Source: DATAAP01 sp041690495 (GTDB lineage: Bacteria; Pseudomonadota; Alphaproteobacteria; CACIAM-22H2). From it: a stretch of DNA of 64,000 nucleotides. Both the position numbers and the translations under genes were made by a program. The notes beneath the pieces were generated by a model that saw only the letters and a list, made by a program, of their open reading frames with translations, had not been told where the DNA came from and did no database searches. Positions 1 through 8,426 of the stretch are shown here, piece after piece. The stretch's first letter is position 1. Every line of letters begins with the position of its first letter. The stretch spans positions 742,270-806,269 of the forward strand of contig JAWLHE010000001.1 in the NCBI GenBank assembly GCA_041690495.1. The letters are read 5' to 3'.

Positions 1-105
1 GCCCGCCTCGCGGGGCTCGATGGCGTCGAGGCAGTGCTGAAGCCGCTCTACTCGCACACTTTGTGCAGCGCCATTTTGCGGGCCTGTCAACGCAGCGCAT
101 TCTGA
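1..105 (+). CDS. C-terminal end of a gene entering from the left, possibly a receiver domain
   Basis: An open frame runs from base 1 to a TGA at 103-105 and gives about 34 residues. It contains AVLKPLYSHTLCSAILRAC. A lysine-proline pair followed by a helix with spaced Leu/Ile resembles the end of a response-regulator receiver domain (the KP motif and last helix), but the rest of the gene is outside the window. The reading frame and stop are seen directly; the family is an inference from a short tail. The 83 bases after the stop, up to the convergent ATP-grasp gene, show no clear terminator. Confidence 0.35.
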   Translation, partial: ARLAGLDGVEAVLKPLYSHTLCSAILRACQRSAF

Positions 106-188
106 CCGGCAGACGGCTCGCGCACTTCCCGCAAATGTCGGTCGGCTGCCGGGCATCTCCGGGCCGCCGCAAGGATCAATGAGCTGCC

Positions 189-1169
189 TCAGATCGCGCC
201 GAGTGCCGCGAGCGCCGCCTGCGGCGCCGGCGCATAGAGCCGCGCCAGCTCCTCGCCGAGATAGCGCGCCACCGCATCCATGCCGAAGCGCTGCGCCTGC
301 GCCTCTGCCTGGGCATTGTAGTTCGTGTTGGTATTGATGTCGTAGGTGTAGACTTCGCCTTGCGCATCGACGATGAACTCGATTCCGGCGATGCCTATGC
401 CGTTCGCCGCGAGGAACGATTCGTAGCGGCGCCGCAGCGCCGGCTCGATGCCGTCGATGATCTCGAAACGCGGCGCTGGCGTCGCGGCGGCCGTGGTCGG
501 ACCGAACACGCCTGCGGCCGCGCAGACATCGGCCGGGCACAGTTCGAATCCCTGGCGCGTGTCGACCCGGACCGCATAGAAGAACCGCCCGCCGATGAAC
601 TCGGCACGGGTAATGAAGGGCGCGGGCGCCGCGATGTATTCCTGCAGCACCGCCACGCCGTCGACCGGCGGTTCGAACGCCGCACCGGCGACGTGCGCCT
701 GCAACGCCGTGGCGTTCGCGAAGAGCCGTACCGCGTGTCCCTTGCCGCCGCGGTTTGGCTTGAGGATCACCGGGGTATCGCCGAACCGCGCCGCCGCTTC
801 GGCGATCGCCTCGCGTCCGACCGCGACGATCGTGCGCGGCGTGCGGATCCCCGCGGCCTCGAGGGCGGAATATTGCGCGGCCTTGCTGATCTCGAGTTGC
901 AGGGCGCGGCCGTCATTCACCACGCGGCGGCCGTGACGCGCGAGCCAGGCGAGTACGACCGCAGCGTATTCGGGGCCGTAGCGATGGTCTCGCGTGTAGG
1001 AGGATGCGCTCATGCGGTTGTAGAACACGCCCTCGGGCGGCGTCGCCGCTAGGTCGACGGTGCCCTGATCGAGGAACCACTCGGCGAACGGGATCTCGCG
1101 CGCTGCGAAAGCGGCGCGCAGCGGCTCCACCCATGCCTCATTCTCGTGCAGGACGTATACCTTGGGCAT
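189..1169 (-). CDS. ATP-grasp ligase, RimK/glutathione-synthetase-like
   Basis: This 326-residue protein looks like an ATP-grasp carboxylate-amine or peptide ligase. After an N-terminal pre-ATP-grasp part, the lid and ATP-binding region includes VILKPNRGGKGHAVRLF, and the C-terminal core has the metal-binding pattern GIEFIVDAQGEVYTYDINTN, where the acidic and Asn residues would hold Mg-ATP. The substrate cannot be read from sequence. I place the start at the ATG at 1169 (MPKVYVL) rather than the ATG at 1229, because the longer start would lie inside a consensus promoter (TTGACA at 1224-1229). The gene stands alone, converging with the left-edge gene and divergent from the thioesterase gene. 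Confidence 0.75.
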   Translation of the reverse strand: MPKVYVLHENEAWVEPLRAAFAAREIPFAEWFLDQGTVDLAATPPEGVFYNRMSASSYTRDHRYGPEYAAVVLAWLARHGRRVVNDGRALQLEISKAAQYSALEAAGIRTPRTIVAVGREAIAEAAARFGDTPVILKPNRGGKGHAVRLFANATALQAHVAGAAFEPPVDGVAVLQEYIAAPAPFITRAEFIGGRFFYAVRVDTRQGFELCPADVCAAAGVFGPTTAAATPAPRFEIIDGIEPALRRRYESFLAANGIGIAGIEFIVDAQGEVYTYDINTNTNYNAQAEAQAQRFGMDAVARYLGEELARLYAPAPQAALAALGAI

Positions 1170-1201
1170 ATCTACTTGCCAGTCATGTTGAATAGGAAAA
1201 A

Positions 1202-1229
1202 AATACATTTTAATGGTGTTATTTGTCAA
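1202..1229 (-). promoter_or_regulatory. Sigma-70-type promoter of the ATP-grasp gene
   Basis: On the minus strand a perfect -35 hexamer TTGACA (1224-1229) is followed after 16 bases by TGTATT (1202-1207). The stretch around 1195-1230 is AT-rich, unlike its GC-rich surroundings. It lies about 30-60 bases upstream of the preferred ATG at 1169 and points into that gene. Hexamers and spacing are read directly; activity is inferred. Confidence 0.6.
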
Positions 1230-1348
1230 CCGGCCATGGCCGACAGGCTAGACCCGGTAGCTGGCACTCCCGGAGCGTCCTGCATTGGTGCACGTCAAGC
1301 CGCTGCCGCTATGGTAACCGTGCCGAACCTGTCGAGGAGAAACGCCCC

Positions 1349-1831
1349 GTGACCGCCGATCCACCCCGCCGGGAAACCGGCACGGTTCCGCCGGAGCAGC
1401 TTCGCGCGCTGGACGGCCTCGAGCTGTTCCGCGGGATCATCGAGGGCAGGCTCCCGGCCCCGCCCATCACCGGTACCCTCGGCTTCTGGCTGCACGAGGC
1501 GGAGCAGGGCCGCGTCGTCTTTGCCGGCATGCCGGAGCGGCGCCACTACAACCCGATCGGCAGCGTGCATGGCGGCTTCGCCGCAACCCTGCTGGATTCG
1601 GCGATGAGCTGTGCGGTCCATTCGCACCTCAGGAAGGGGTTCGGCTACACGACGGTCGAGTTCAAGGTCAATTTCGTCCGCCCGATCACCGAGCGGACCG
1701 GCACCGTCTATTGCGAGGGCAGGAGCATCAATGTCGGCAATCGCGTCGGCACCGCCGAAGGCCGCATCATCGATGCGGCGGGCAAGCTCTACGCTCACGG
1801 CACGACGACCTGCCTGATCTTCCCGATCTGA
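1349..1831 (+). CDS. PaaI-type hotdog-fold acyl-CoA thioesterase
   Basis: This 160-residue protein has the hotdog-fold thioesterase pattern: HGGFAATLLDSAMSCAVHS (the HGG motif with a following Asp in the central helix) and the strand VEFKVNFVRPI, then GRIIDAAGKLYAHGTTTCLIF at the C terminus. Such enzymes hydrolyse acyl- or aryl-CoA thioesters in the cytosol; the substrate cannot be assigned. I start it at GTG 1349, with GAGGAGA at 1334-1340 upstream. The frame stays open further 5' to 1223, but that would overlap the divergent promoter region and add a non-conserved Arg/Cys-rich leader. It is divergent from the ATP-grasp gene and followed by the antiporter pair. Confidence 0.8.
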   Translation: MTADPPRRETGTVPPEQLRALDGLELFRGIIEGRLPAPPITGTLGFWLHEAEQGRVVFAGMPERRHYNPIGSVHGGFAATLLDSAMSCAVHSHLRKGFGYTTVEFKVNFVRPITERTGTVYCEGRSINVGNRVGTAEGRIIDAAGKLYAHGTTTCLIFPI

Positions 1832-1958
1832 ATCGTCCCGATCTGACAGGACGCGAGAGAATTCCCGCGGGTTTGTCTCGTTCGCGGGCGGTGCAGCGGT
1901 TATCATCGCTCGACGCCACGCGTCGCTCGCGCCGCGTCACCGGGAGTGCATCTGAACG

Positions 1959-3665
1959 ATGACGCAGCACGCGCCACTCATGGCCACGATCGTCGGCGCG
2001 CTGGTGCTCGCCTTTGTATTTGGCGCGTTGGCCAACCGGCTGCGCATCTCGCCGCTGGTCGGCTACCTGCTGGCGGGCGTTGTCGTCGGACCCTATACGC
2101 CCGGCTTCGTCGCCAATCAGGCGCTCGCGGACCAGCTTGCCGAAATCGGCGTCATCCTGCTGATGTTCGGCGTCGGCCTGCACTTCTCGCTGAAGGACCT
2201 GCTCGCGGTACGGGCGATTGCCGTTCCCGGCGCTCTGATCCGGATCCTGTTCGCGACCGGAATGGGAATGACGCTGGCGTGGGCGCTGGGCTGGTCGCCG
2301 GGCGGCGGCTTCGTGTTCGGGCTCGCGCTGTCGGTGACCAGTACGGTCGTCCTGCTCCGGACGCTGCAGGAGCGTCACCTGCTTCAGACAGAGTGGGGCC
2401 GTGTCGCCGTCGGCTGGATGGTCGTCGAGGACCTGACCATGGTCCTTACTCTGGTCCTGCTGCCGGCGGTCGCGGCCCTCCTCAATGGCGAGACCCAGGT
2501 ACAGGAGCCGACCGTGCTGGGCTTGCCGCAAGTCGTTGCCACGGTGGTGCTGACGATCGGCAAGGTCGCGGCATTTATGGCGCTGATGCTGGTGGTCGGT
2601 CGCCGCATGATCCCGTGGATCCTGCACTACGTCGCGCATACCGGCTCGCGCGAGCTGTTCCGGCTCGCCGTGCTGGCCATCGCGCTCGGTGTTGCCTACG
2701 GAGCGGCGGCGCTGTTCGACGTGTCGTTCGCGCTGGGCGCCTTCTTCGCCGGTATGGTGCTTGCCGAATCCGAACTGAGCCAGCAGGCCGCGAACGAGAC
2801 CCTGCCGCTGCGCGACGCCTTCGCGGTCCTGTTCTTCGTTTCGGTCGGCATGCTGTTCGATCCCAACATCCTGGTCGACGATCTGGCGGCACTGATCGCG
2901 ACCGTGTTCATCATCGTGATCGGCAAGTCGGCGGTCGCGTTCATGTTCGTCCGCGCCGTCGGCTATCCGGTCGCGACCGCGCTGCCGATGTCGGTCAGCC
3001 TTGCCCAGATCGGCGAGTTCTCGTTCATTCTCGCGGCACTCGGCGTGGCGCTCGGCGTGTTGCCCGAGCGTGGCCGCGACCTGATTCTCGCCGGTGCCAT
3101 CATAGCCATCCTCGCCAACCCGGCCCTGTTCGCCGCGCTCGACCGGCTGCGCCCGCGGCTCGAGCGCTGGCTCGCGCCGCCCGGCAAGAAAGCTTCGCCG
3201 GAGCTGCCCGTGCCGGAGCCGCTTCCCGTGACCGGCCTGACGGGCCATGCCGTGCTGATCGGATATGGACGGGTGGGCAGCGCCATCGGTGCTGCGCTTG
3301 AGGCGCACGGTCAACCGTTCTTCGTGATCGAGGACAGCGTCAAACAGGTGGAGGACCTCCGCGGCCGCGGCGTCGAGGCCGTGGCCGGCAATGCAGTAAT
3401 GCCCGAGATCCTGCGCGCCGCCAATGTCGGCGGTGCGCGCATCCTGTTCCTCGCCATTCCGAACGCCTTCGAATGCGGCCAGATCGTCGGGCAGGCGCGT
3501 ACCGCCAATCCGGACATCAAGATCGTCGCGCGCGCGCATCTCGATGCCGAGGTCGGCTATCTCAGGAATCTCGGCGCCGGCATCGTCATCATGGGCGAGC
3601 GCGAGATCGCCCGCGCCATGTTCGAGCAGGCCTGCCTCGAGGAAGCGATGCTGCAGACCGCCTGA
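1959..3665 (+). CDS. KefB/YbaL-like CPA2 cation:proton antiporter with TrkA-N domain, copy A
   Basis: This is a 568-residue inner-membrane antiporter of the monovalent cation:proton antiporter-2 family. Residues 1 to about 385 form a run of hydrophobic helices including ANRLRISPLVGYLLAGVVVGPY and LAEIGVILLMFGVGLHFSL. The C-terminal third is a cytosolic Rossmann domain with VLIGYGRVGSAIG near residue 430, which binds nucleotide and gates transport in KefB/KefC. It lacks an obvious TrkA-C domain, as in YbaL. The ion (K+ or Na+) is not determined. The next gene is a close paralogue in tandem, and two segments are almost identical between them at DNA level (2610-2873 and 3411-3555). Confidence 0.85.
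   Translation: MTQHAPLMATIVGALVLAFVFGALANRLRISPLVGYLLAGVVVGPYTPGFVANQALADQLAEIGVILLMFGVGLHFSLKDLLAVRAIAVPGALIRILFATGMGMTLAWALGWSPGGGFVFGLALSVTSTVVLLRTLQERHLLQTEWGRVAVGWMVVEDLTMVLTLVLLPAVAALLNGETQVQEPTVLGLPQVVATVVLTIGKVAAFMALMLVVGRRMIPWILHYVAHTGSRELFRLAVLAIALGVAYGAAALFDVSFALGAFFAGMVLAESELSQQAANETLPLRDAFAVLFFVSVGMLFDPNILVDDLAALIATVFIIVIGKSAVAFMFVRAVGYPVATALPMSVSLAQIGEFSFILAALGVALGVLPERGRDLILAGAIIAILANPALFAALDRLRPRLERWLAPPGKKASPELPVPEPLPVTGLTGHAVLIGYGRVGSAIGAALEAHGQPFFVIEDSVKQVEDLRGRGVEAVAGNAVMPEILRAANVGGARILFLAIPNAFECGQIVGQARTANPDIKIVARAHLDAEVGYLRNLGAGIVIMGEREIARAMFEQACLEEAMLQTA
2610..2873 (+). repeat. Patch nearly identical to 4475-4738 (antiporter paralogue)
   Basis: Bases 2610-2860 match 4475-4725 without a difference. 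A single T/C change follows (2861 versus 4726) and identity continues to 2873. Flanking coding sequence differs at many third positions, so the boundary is abrupt. It encodes the membrane segment from IPWILHYVAHTG to FDPNIL. Best read as gene conversion between tandem paralogues. Confidence 0.85.
3411..3555 (+). repeat. Second patch nearly identical to 5270-5414 (antiporter paralogue)
   Basis: This 145-base stretch in the nucleotide-binding domain matches 5270-5414 with one difference (T3500 versus C). It encodes the part beginning LRAANVGGARILFLAIP. As with the first patch, divergence rises sharply outside it, which fits a separate conversion tract. Confidence 0.8.
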
Positions 3666-3823
3666 TCACGCGACCCGGGAACCGCAGGTCGGCCCGCGCA
3701 CGAATTTTTCGAAACTCGGCGCGAGCTTTTCTCGTCGTCGGCGCGTGCCCCGACTATTATGGCTCATCATGCGCACGATCGCGGATCGCGGCGCGCCCTG
3801 GCCAGGAGAGTCGACCCGGAACG

Positions 3824-5524
3824 ATGCCGCATTATACGCCGTTGATTGGAACCATTGTCATGGGCCTCGTCCTCGCTTTCGTGCTGGGGGCGATGGCCAA
3901 CCGGCTGCGGATTTCGCCGCTCGTGGGATATCTCCTGGCGGGTGTTGTCGTCGGCCCGTATACGCCAGGCTACGTCGCCGACCAGTGGCTTGCCAACCAG
4001 CTCGCCGAGATCGGCGTCATCCTGCTGATGTTCGGCGTCGGCATGCATTTTTCGCTCGGCGAGCTGCTGTCAGTGAAGCGCATCGCCATCCCCGGCGCCA
4101 TCGCGCAGATCGGCATCGCAACGTTGCTCGGGATGGGTCTCGCCTGGCTGCTGGGCTGGTCGCCCGGCGCGGGCTTCGTCTTCGGTCTCGCGCTGTCGGT
4201 AGCCAGCACGGTTGTGCTGCTGCGGGCGCTGCAGGATCGCCACCTGTTGGAGACCGAGCGCGGGCGCATCGCCGTCGGCTGGCTGATCGTCGAGGATCTG
4301 GCGATGGTGCTGACCCTGGTCCTGCTGCCGGCCCTGGCCGAGTTCCTGCTTTCGGGTGAGGGAGCCGCCGGGCAGGGCGGCTTCAATGCGCGGGATGTCT
4401 TGGGAAGGATGGCAATCACCATCGGCAAGGTCGCCGTCTTCATGGCGTTGATGCTGGTGGTCGGGCGGCGGGTAATCCCGTGGATCCTGCACTACGTCGC
4501 GCATACCGGCTCGCGCGAGCTGTTCCGGCTCGCCGTGCTGGCCATCGCGCTCGGTGTTGCCTACGGAGCGGCGGCGCTGTTCGACGTGTCGTTCGCGCTG
4601 GGCGCCTTCTTCGCCGGTATGGTGCTTGCCGAATCCGAACTGAGCCAGCAGGCCGCGAACGAGACCCTGCCGCTGCGCGACGCCTTCGCGGTCCTGTTCT
4701 TCGTTTCGGTCGGCATGCTGTTCGACCCCAACATCCTGCTGCGCGAGCCGTGGCCGGTGCTCGGCGTCCTTTTCATTATCCTCATCGGGAAGTCGATTGC
4801 GGCGTTCATGATCGTGCTCGCATTTCGCTATCCGGTCGCCACGGCGCTGACCATCTCCGCGAGCCTGGCGCAGATCGGCGAGTTCTCGTTCATCCTGGCG
4901 AATCTCGGCGTCGATCTCACGCTGATGCCGGAGCGCGCCCGCGACTTGATCCTGGTCGGCGCCATCCTGTCGATCCTCGCCAATCCGCTCTTCTTCGTCG
5001 CCATTGACCGGCTGCGGCCGTGGCTCGACCGCCGGATGAAGCCGGTCAGCGTCGAGGCGCCGCTGCCTGCGCCGGAGGAGCTGCCGGTGACCGGCCTGAC
5101 GAACCATGTCGTGCTGATTGGATACGGCCGGGTGGGCAGTGCCATCGGCGAGGGGCTTCTGGCCCGCGGCGAGCCGCTTTTCGTGGTCGAGGCGAACAGC
5201 AAGACGGTCGAGCAGCTCCGCAGCCGGGGCGTCGAGGTGCTGGCCGGCAATGCGGCGACGGCCGAAATGCTGCGCGCCGCCAATGTCGGCGGTGCGCGCA
5301 TCCTGTTCCTCGCCATTCCGAACGCCTTCGAATGCGGCCAGATCGTCGGGCAGGCGCGCACCGCCAATCCGGACATCAAGATCGTCGCGCGCGCGCATCT
5401 CGATGCCGAGGTCGACTATCTCAAGGATCTCGGCGCCGACATCGTCATCATGGGCGAGCGCGAGATCGGCCGCGCGATGCTCGACCACGCTCTACCGGGC
5501 GAAGCATCGCCTGCGGTCGCATAG
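3824..5524 (+). CDS. KefB/YbaL-like CPA2 cation:proton antiporter with TrkA-N domain, copy B
   Basis: This is a 566-residue tandem paralogue of the preceding gene with the same architecture: a membrane antiporter domain (residues 1 to about 390, with SPLVGYLLAGVVVGPYTPGY) and a C-terminal Rossmann domain (VLIGYGRVGSAIGEG). The ATG at 3824 is chosen because copy A aligns from its own first residues (MTQHAPLMATIVG versus MPHYTPLIGTIVMG) and AGGAGAG lies at 3804-3810. The 158 bases between the copies hold no gene. Differences cluster at the N terminus, the loop near residue 180 and the linker before the Rossmann domain, so the copies may differ in regulation more than in transport chemistry; that is inference. 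Confidence 0.85.
   Translation: MPHYTPLIGTIVMGLVLAFVLGAMANRLRISPLVGYLLAGVVVGPYTPGYVADQWLANQLAEIGVILLMFGVGMHFSLGELLSVKRIAIPGAIAQIGIATLLGMGLAWLLGWSPGAGFVFGLALSVASTVVLLRALQDRHLLETERGRIAVGWLIVEDLAMVLTLVLLPALAEFLLSGEGAAGQGGFNARDVLGRMAITIGKVAVFMALMLVVGRRVIPWILHYVAHTGSRELFRLAVLAIALGVAYGAAALFDVSFALGAFFAGMVLAESELSQQAANETLPLRDAFAVLFFVSVGMLFDPNILLREPWPVLGVLFIILIGKSIAAFMIVLAFRYPVATALTISASLAQIGEFSFILANLGVDLTLMPERARDLILVGAILSILANPLFFVAIDRLRPWLDRRMKPVSVEAPLPAPEELPVTGLTNHVVLIGYGRVGSAIGEGLLARGEPLFVVEANSKTVEQLRSRGVEVLAGNAATAEMLRAANVGGARILFLAIPNAFECGQIVGQARTANPDIKIVARAHLDAEVDYLKDLGADIVIMGEREIGRAMLDHALPGEASPAVA
4475..4738 (+). repeat. Partner of the 2610-2873 patch
   Basis: Downstream member of the first conversion patch; identical to 2610-2873 except at 4726. 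Confidence 0.85.
5270..5414 (+). repeat. Partner of the 3411-3555 patch
   Basis: Downstream member of the second conversion patch; one difference from 3411-3555, then sequence diverges from GTCGGCTAT to GTCGACTAT at the end of the tract. Confidence 0.8.
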
Positions 5525-5674
5525 CTGGCATACGTGCTCCGCTCGCGTCCCGAGGGTGAAGCGGGGCGTTTGCACGCATGGTCCGGATCTTCATCTTCCT
5601 CCATATTCGAGCTTGCCCGGTCTGCGAAAATCCGGCTGACTCGCCCGTGAACCATCATGAGCGGAGGCGACGCG

Positions 5675-6613
5675 ATGAGCGAGCCACCTGCCGCAAGCCC
5701 TCGGGCCGCTGCGCACCCGGAAGCCCTCGAGACGGTCATCGTTCCGCGCACGCGCGATCTCGGCGGATTCGAGGTGCGGCGCGCGCTGCCGTCGGCCCAG
5801 CGCCGCATGGTCGGCCCGTTCATCTTCTTCGACCAGATGGGGCCGGCCACGTTCGATGCAGGCAGGGGCATGGACGTGCGCCCGCATCCGCATATCGGGC
5901 TTGCCACCGTCACCTATCTGTTCGAGGGCGAGATCCTGCATCGCGACAGCCTCGGCTCGGTGCAGCCGATCCGTCCCGGCGAGGTCAACTGGATGACCGC
6001 GGGGCGCGGCATCGCGCATTCCGAGCGGACGCCGGCGGCGGCCCGCAGCGCCGGCGGCCCTATGTTCGGCATCCAGGCCTGGGTGGCGCTGCCGCGCCGG
6101 CACGAGGAAACCGATCCGACCTTCGCGCATCACCCCAGGGCGTCGCTACCGGAGATGGAGGGCGACGGGATGAAGATGCGCGTCATCGCGGGCGCGCTGT
6201 TCGGGCGCCGTGCGCCGGTCGCGTTGTTCTCAGACATGTTTTATGCCGACGCCGTGCTCGCGGCCGGGGCCAGGGTCGAGCTGCCTGCCGATTTCGAGGA
6301 GCGGGCGATCTATGTCGCCAGTGGCGCGGTCGAGCTTGCCGGCCAGACTTTCGAGACGGGCCAGCTCCTCGTCCTGCGCCCGCGCGAGCCGGTCGTGGTC
6401 CGCGCCGTGGGGCCGGCGCGGCTGATGCTGTTCGGCGGCGAGCCGATGGATGGACCGCGCCACATCTGGTGGAATTTCGTCTCGAGTTCCAAAGAGCGCA
6501 TCGAGCAGGCCAAGGCCGACTGGATGGCGGGCCGCTTCCCGCCCGTGCCCGACGAAACCGAGTTCATTCCGCTGCCCGAGCAGGATCCGCCGCCGCCCGT
6601 CCGCTATCCGTGA
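5675..6613 (+). CDS. Pirin family cupin protein
   Basis: This 312-residue bicupin belongs to the pirin family. The first cupin carries the metal-binding cluster RPHPHIGLATVTYLFEGE and the later EVNWMTAGRGIAHSER; the second begins around residue 190 with the expected C-terminal segment GPRHIWWNFVSSSKERIEQAK. Some bacterial pirins have quercetinase activity and others bind regulatory partners, so the role here is open. I prefer the ATG at 5675 (MSEPP), which has GGAGG at 5663-5667, over the ATG at 5657 located before that site. It stands alone downstream of the antiporters. Confidence 0.85.
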   Translation: MSEPPAASPRAAAHPEALETVIVPRTRDLGGFEVRRALPSAQRRMVGPFIFFDQMGPATFDAGRGMDVRPHPHIGLATVTYLFEGEILHRDSLGSVQPIRPGEVNWMTAGRGIAHSERTPAAARSAGGPMFGIQAWVALPRRHEETDPTFAHHPRASLPEMEGDGMKMRVIAGALFGRRAPVALFSDMFYADAVLAAGARVELPADFEERAIYVASGAVELAGQTFETGQLLVLRPREPVVVRAVGPARLMLFGGEPMDGPRHIWWNFVSSSKERIEQAKADWMAGRFPPVPDETEFIPLPEQDPPPPVRYP

Positions 6614-6960
6614 GGCCAGGCGCCTCCGGGGGGGCGGGGGGCTTGCCGACCGGAACGGAACGTGCACAATCATCGCCGGACAAACGCGCCCGCCTGGTCC
6701 CTCGACCGGCGGGCGTCGTGATTCGGAGCCCCTTTCGCCCCGCCGGTCCGACGCGCCCGAACGGGCCCACGGCAGCAGAACACGGCCCGGCAAACGGCAG
6801 ACTCGCATGAAGCAGCGAAGCACCCCTGGAATCGACGTGCTGAATCAGCATGTTGGCTGCTCCTGGGTCGGCCCCTGCTGTTTCACCTTGCCGTGCGAGG
6901 CGGTGGGAGTGTGGCGCGGCTTTATGCTAGAAACCGGGCATCCCAGCTGAGGACTGCACC
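6614..6960. other. Intergenic region upstream of pyrF, nothing firm
   Basis: These 347 bases separate the pirin gene from pyrF. I see no convincing gene. A TATGCT (6923-6928) could be a -10 element for pyrF, but no -35 stands at a normal distance. GAGGAC at 6950-6955 probably serves as the pyrF ribosome binding site. A short open frame from ATG 6807 (47 codons) has no recognisable features. Confidence 0.4.
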
Positions 6961-7677
6961 ATGACCCGCCGTGCCGACCGCGTTTTCGTCGCCATCGACC
7001 GCATGGATCTTGAGGCAGCCCATGCCGATGTCGCGCGACTCAGGACCTTGGCCGGCGGCATCAAGCTCGGGCTCGAGTTCTTCGTTGCCAACGGGCCGCA
7101 GGGCGTACGCGCCGTCGCGGGTCCGGTGCCGCTGTTCCTCGACCTCAAGCTGCACGACATCCCCAACACGGTCGCCGGCGGCGTGCGCGCGGCCTGCCTG
7201 CTGTCGCCGCGCTTCCTCACCATCCATGCCGCCGGCGGCGAGGCAATGATGCGCGCCGCGGCCGATGCCGCGCGCGCCGCCGGCCCGGCGCGGCCGCAGC
7301 TCCTTGGCATTACCGTGCTGACCAGCCTTGACGGCGGTGACCTCGACGCGGTCGGCCAGCGCGGGCCGGTCGCCGATCAGGCCAAACGCCTTGCCGAGCT
7401 GGCGCAGAAATCCGGCCTGGATGGTGTCGTCTGCTCGGCCCATGAGGTCGCGGCCCTGCGCGCGCTGTGCGGACCGGACTTCAAGCTGATGGTTCCCGGC
7501 ATTCGCCCGGAATGGGCCACGTCGAACGACCAGAAGCGGGTCGTCACGCCAGGCGAGGCAATTGCGCGCGGCGCCGACTATCTCGTAATCGGCCGGCCGA
7601 TCACCCAGAGCGACGACCCGGCGGCGGCGCTGCAGCGGATCGCCGACGAGATCGCGGCGGTTCCGGCGGGCGGATGA
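6961..7677 (+). CDS. pyrF: Orotidine 5'-phosphate decarboxylase
   Basis: This enzyme removes CO2 from OMP to give UMP, the last step of pyrimidine synthesis. The 238-residue TIM barrel has the expected order: FVAIDRMDL at strand 1, IKLGLEFF, the catalytic DLKLHDIPNTV (the Lys/Asp/Lys/Asp network), and the phosphate-binding end VTPGEAIARGADYLVIGRPIT. The start ATG has CTGAGGA a few bases upstream. Its stop overlaps the trpF start in ATGA, so the two are translationally coupled. First gene of a cluster running through folC. Confidence 0.96.
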   Translation: MTRRADRVFVAIDRMDLEAAHADVARLRTLAGGIKLGLEFFVANGPQGVRAVAGPVPLFLDLKLHDIPNTVAGGVRAACLLSPRFLTIHAAGGEAMMRAAADAARAAGPARPQLLGITVLTSLDGGDLDAVGQRGPVADQAKRLAELAQKSGLDGVVCSAHEVAALRALCGPDFKLMVPGIRPEWATSNDQKRVVTPGEAIARGADYLVIGRPITQSDDPAAALQRIADEIAAVPAGG

Positions 7678-8342
7678 GCGCCGCCGTCAAGATCTGCGGG
7701 CTGACCTCGCGCGAGGCGGTCGACGCCACCGCCGCGGCCGACTTCGCCGGATTCGTGTTCTACCCGCGCTCGCCGCGCAATCTGGCGCCCGAGGCGGCGG
7801 CGCAGCTCGCTTCGGGCTTGCCGCGACATGTGCGGCGCGTGGCGGTGCTGGTCGATCCCGACGATGCCTTGCTGCAGACGCTGCTCGCACGGTTTCGACC
7901 CGATCTGCTGCAACTTCACGGCAGCGAGACTCCGGCGCGCACGGCCGCGATCCGGCAGAGCTTCGGCCTGCCGGTCATCAAGGCGGTCGCCGTGCGCGAT
8001 GCGGACGATGTCGATCGCGCGAGGGCATATCAGGACATCGCCGACTGGCTGATGTTCGATGCGAAGCCGCCGCGCGCGGACGCGCTGCCCGGCGGCAATG
8101 CTACCAGCTTCGACTGGGCGCTGCTGGCGGGGCGCAGCTGGCGTCGGCCGTGGTTCCTGTCAGGCGGGCTCGGCCCGGACAATGTCGTCGGCGCCATCGC
8201 GCGTACGCGGCCCGACGCGGTCGATGTCTCGTCCGGGGTAGAGCTTCATCCCGGCCGCAAGGACCCGGTGCGGATCGCAGCCTTCATCGGCGCGGTCCGC
8301 GGCGACAGCGTGCCCGGAACCCGCTCCAGCGCCGCCCGTTAA
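7674..8342 (+). CDS. trpF: Phosphoribosylanthranilate isomerase
   Basis: TrpF isomerises N-(5-phosphoribosyl)anthranilate to CdRP in tryptophan synthesis. The 222-residue protein starts with the catalytic-Cys motif VKICGLTSREA, has GFVFYPRSPRNL, the strand LLQLHGSE, LMFDAKPP, and ends with LSGGLGPDNV and AVDVSSGVE, the catalytic Asp and phosphate-binding parts. The start overlaps the pyrF stop by 4 bases. Trp codons stay low, as usual for trp enzymes. The cluster resumes at trpB after one unrelated secreted-protein gene. Confidence 0.96.
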   Translation: MSAAVKICGLTSREAVDATAAADFAGFVFYPRSPRNLAPEAAAQLASGLPRHVRRVAVLVDPDDALLQTLLARFRPDLLQLHGSETPARTAAIRQSFGLPVIKAVAVRDADDVDRARAYQDIADWLMFDAKPPRADALPGGNATSFDWALLAGRSWRRPWFLSGGLGPDNVVGAIARTRPDAVDVSSGVELHPGRKDPVRIAAFIGAVRGDSVPGTRSSAAR

Positions 8343-8426
8343 CTGGGCGATAAGCCGCGCGCTGCGCCGGAAATGTCTGCAGTGCGGTTGCGGCGCGCAG
8401 CACCGACCCATGGGATGAGGGTTCCG

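Noticed and set aside
8336..8352. CtrA site near the trpF stop (TTAA-N7-ATAA)
   Set aside because: The second half is imperfect and it overlaps the trpF stop codon, so chance is likely.
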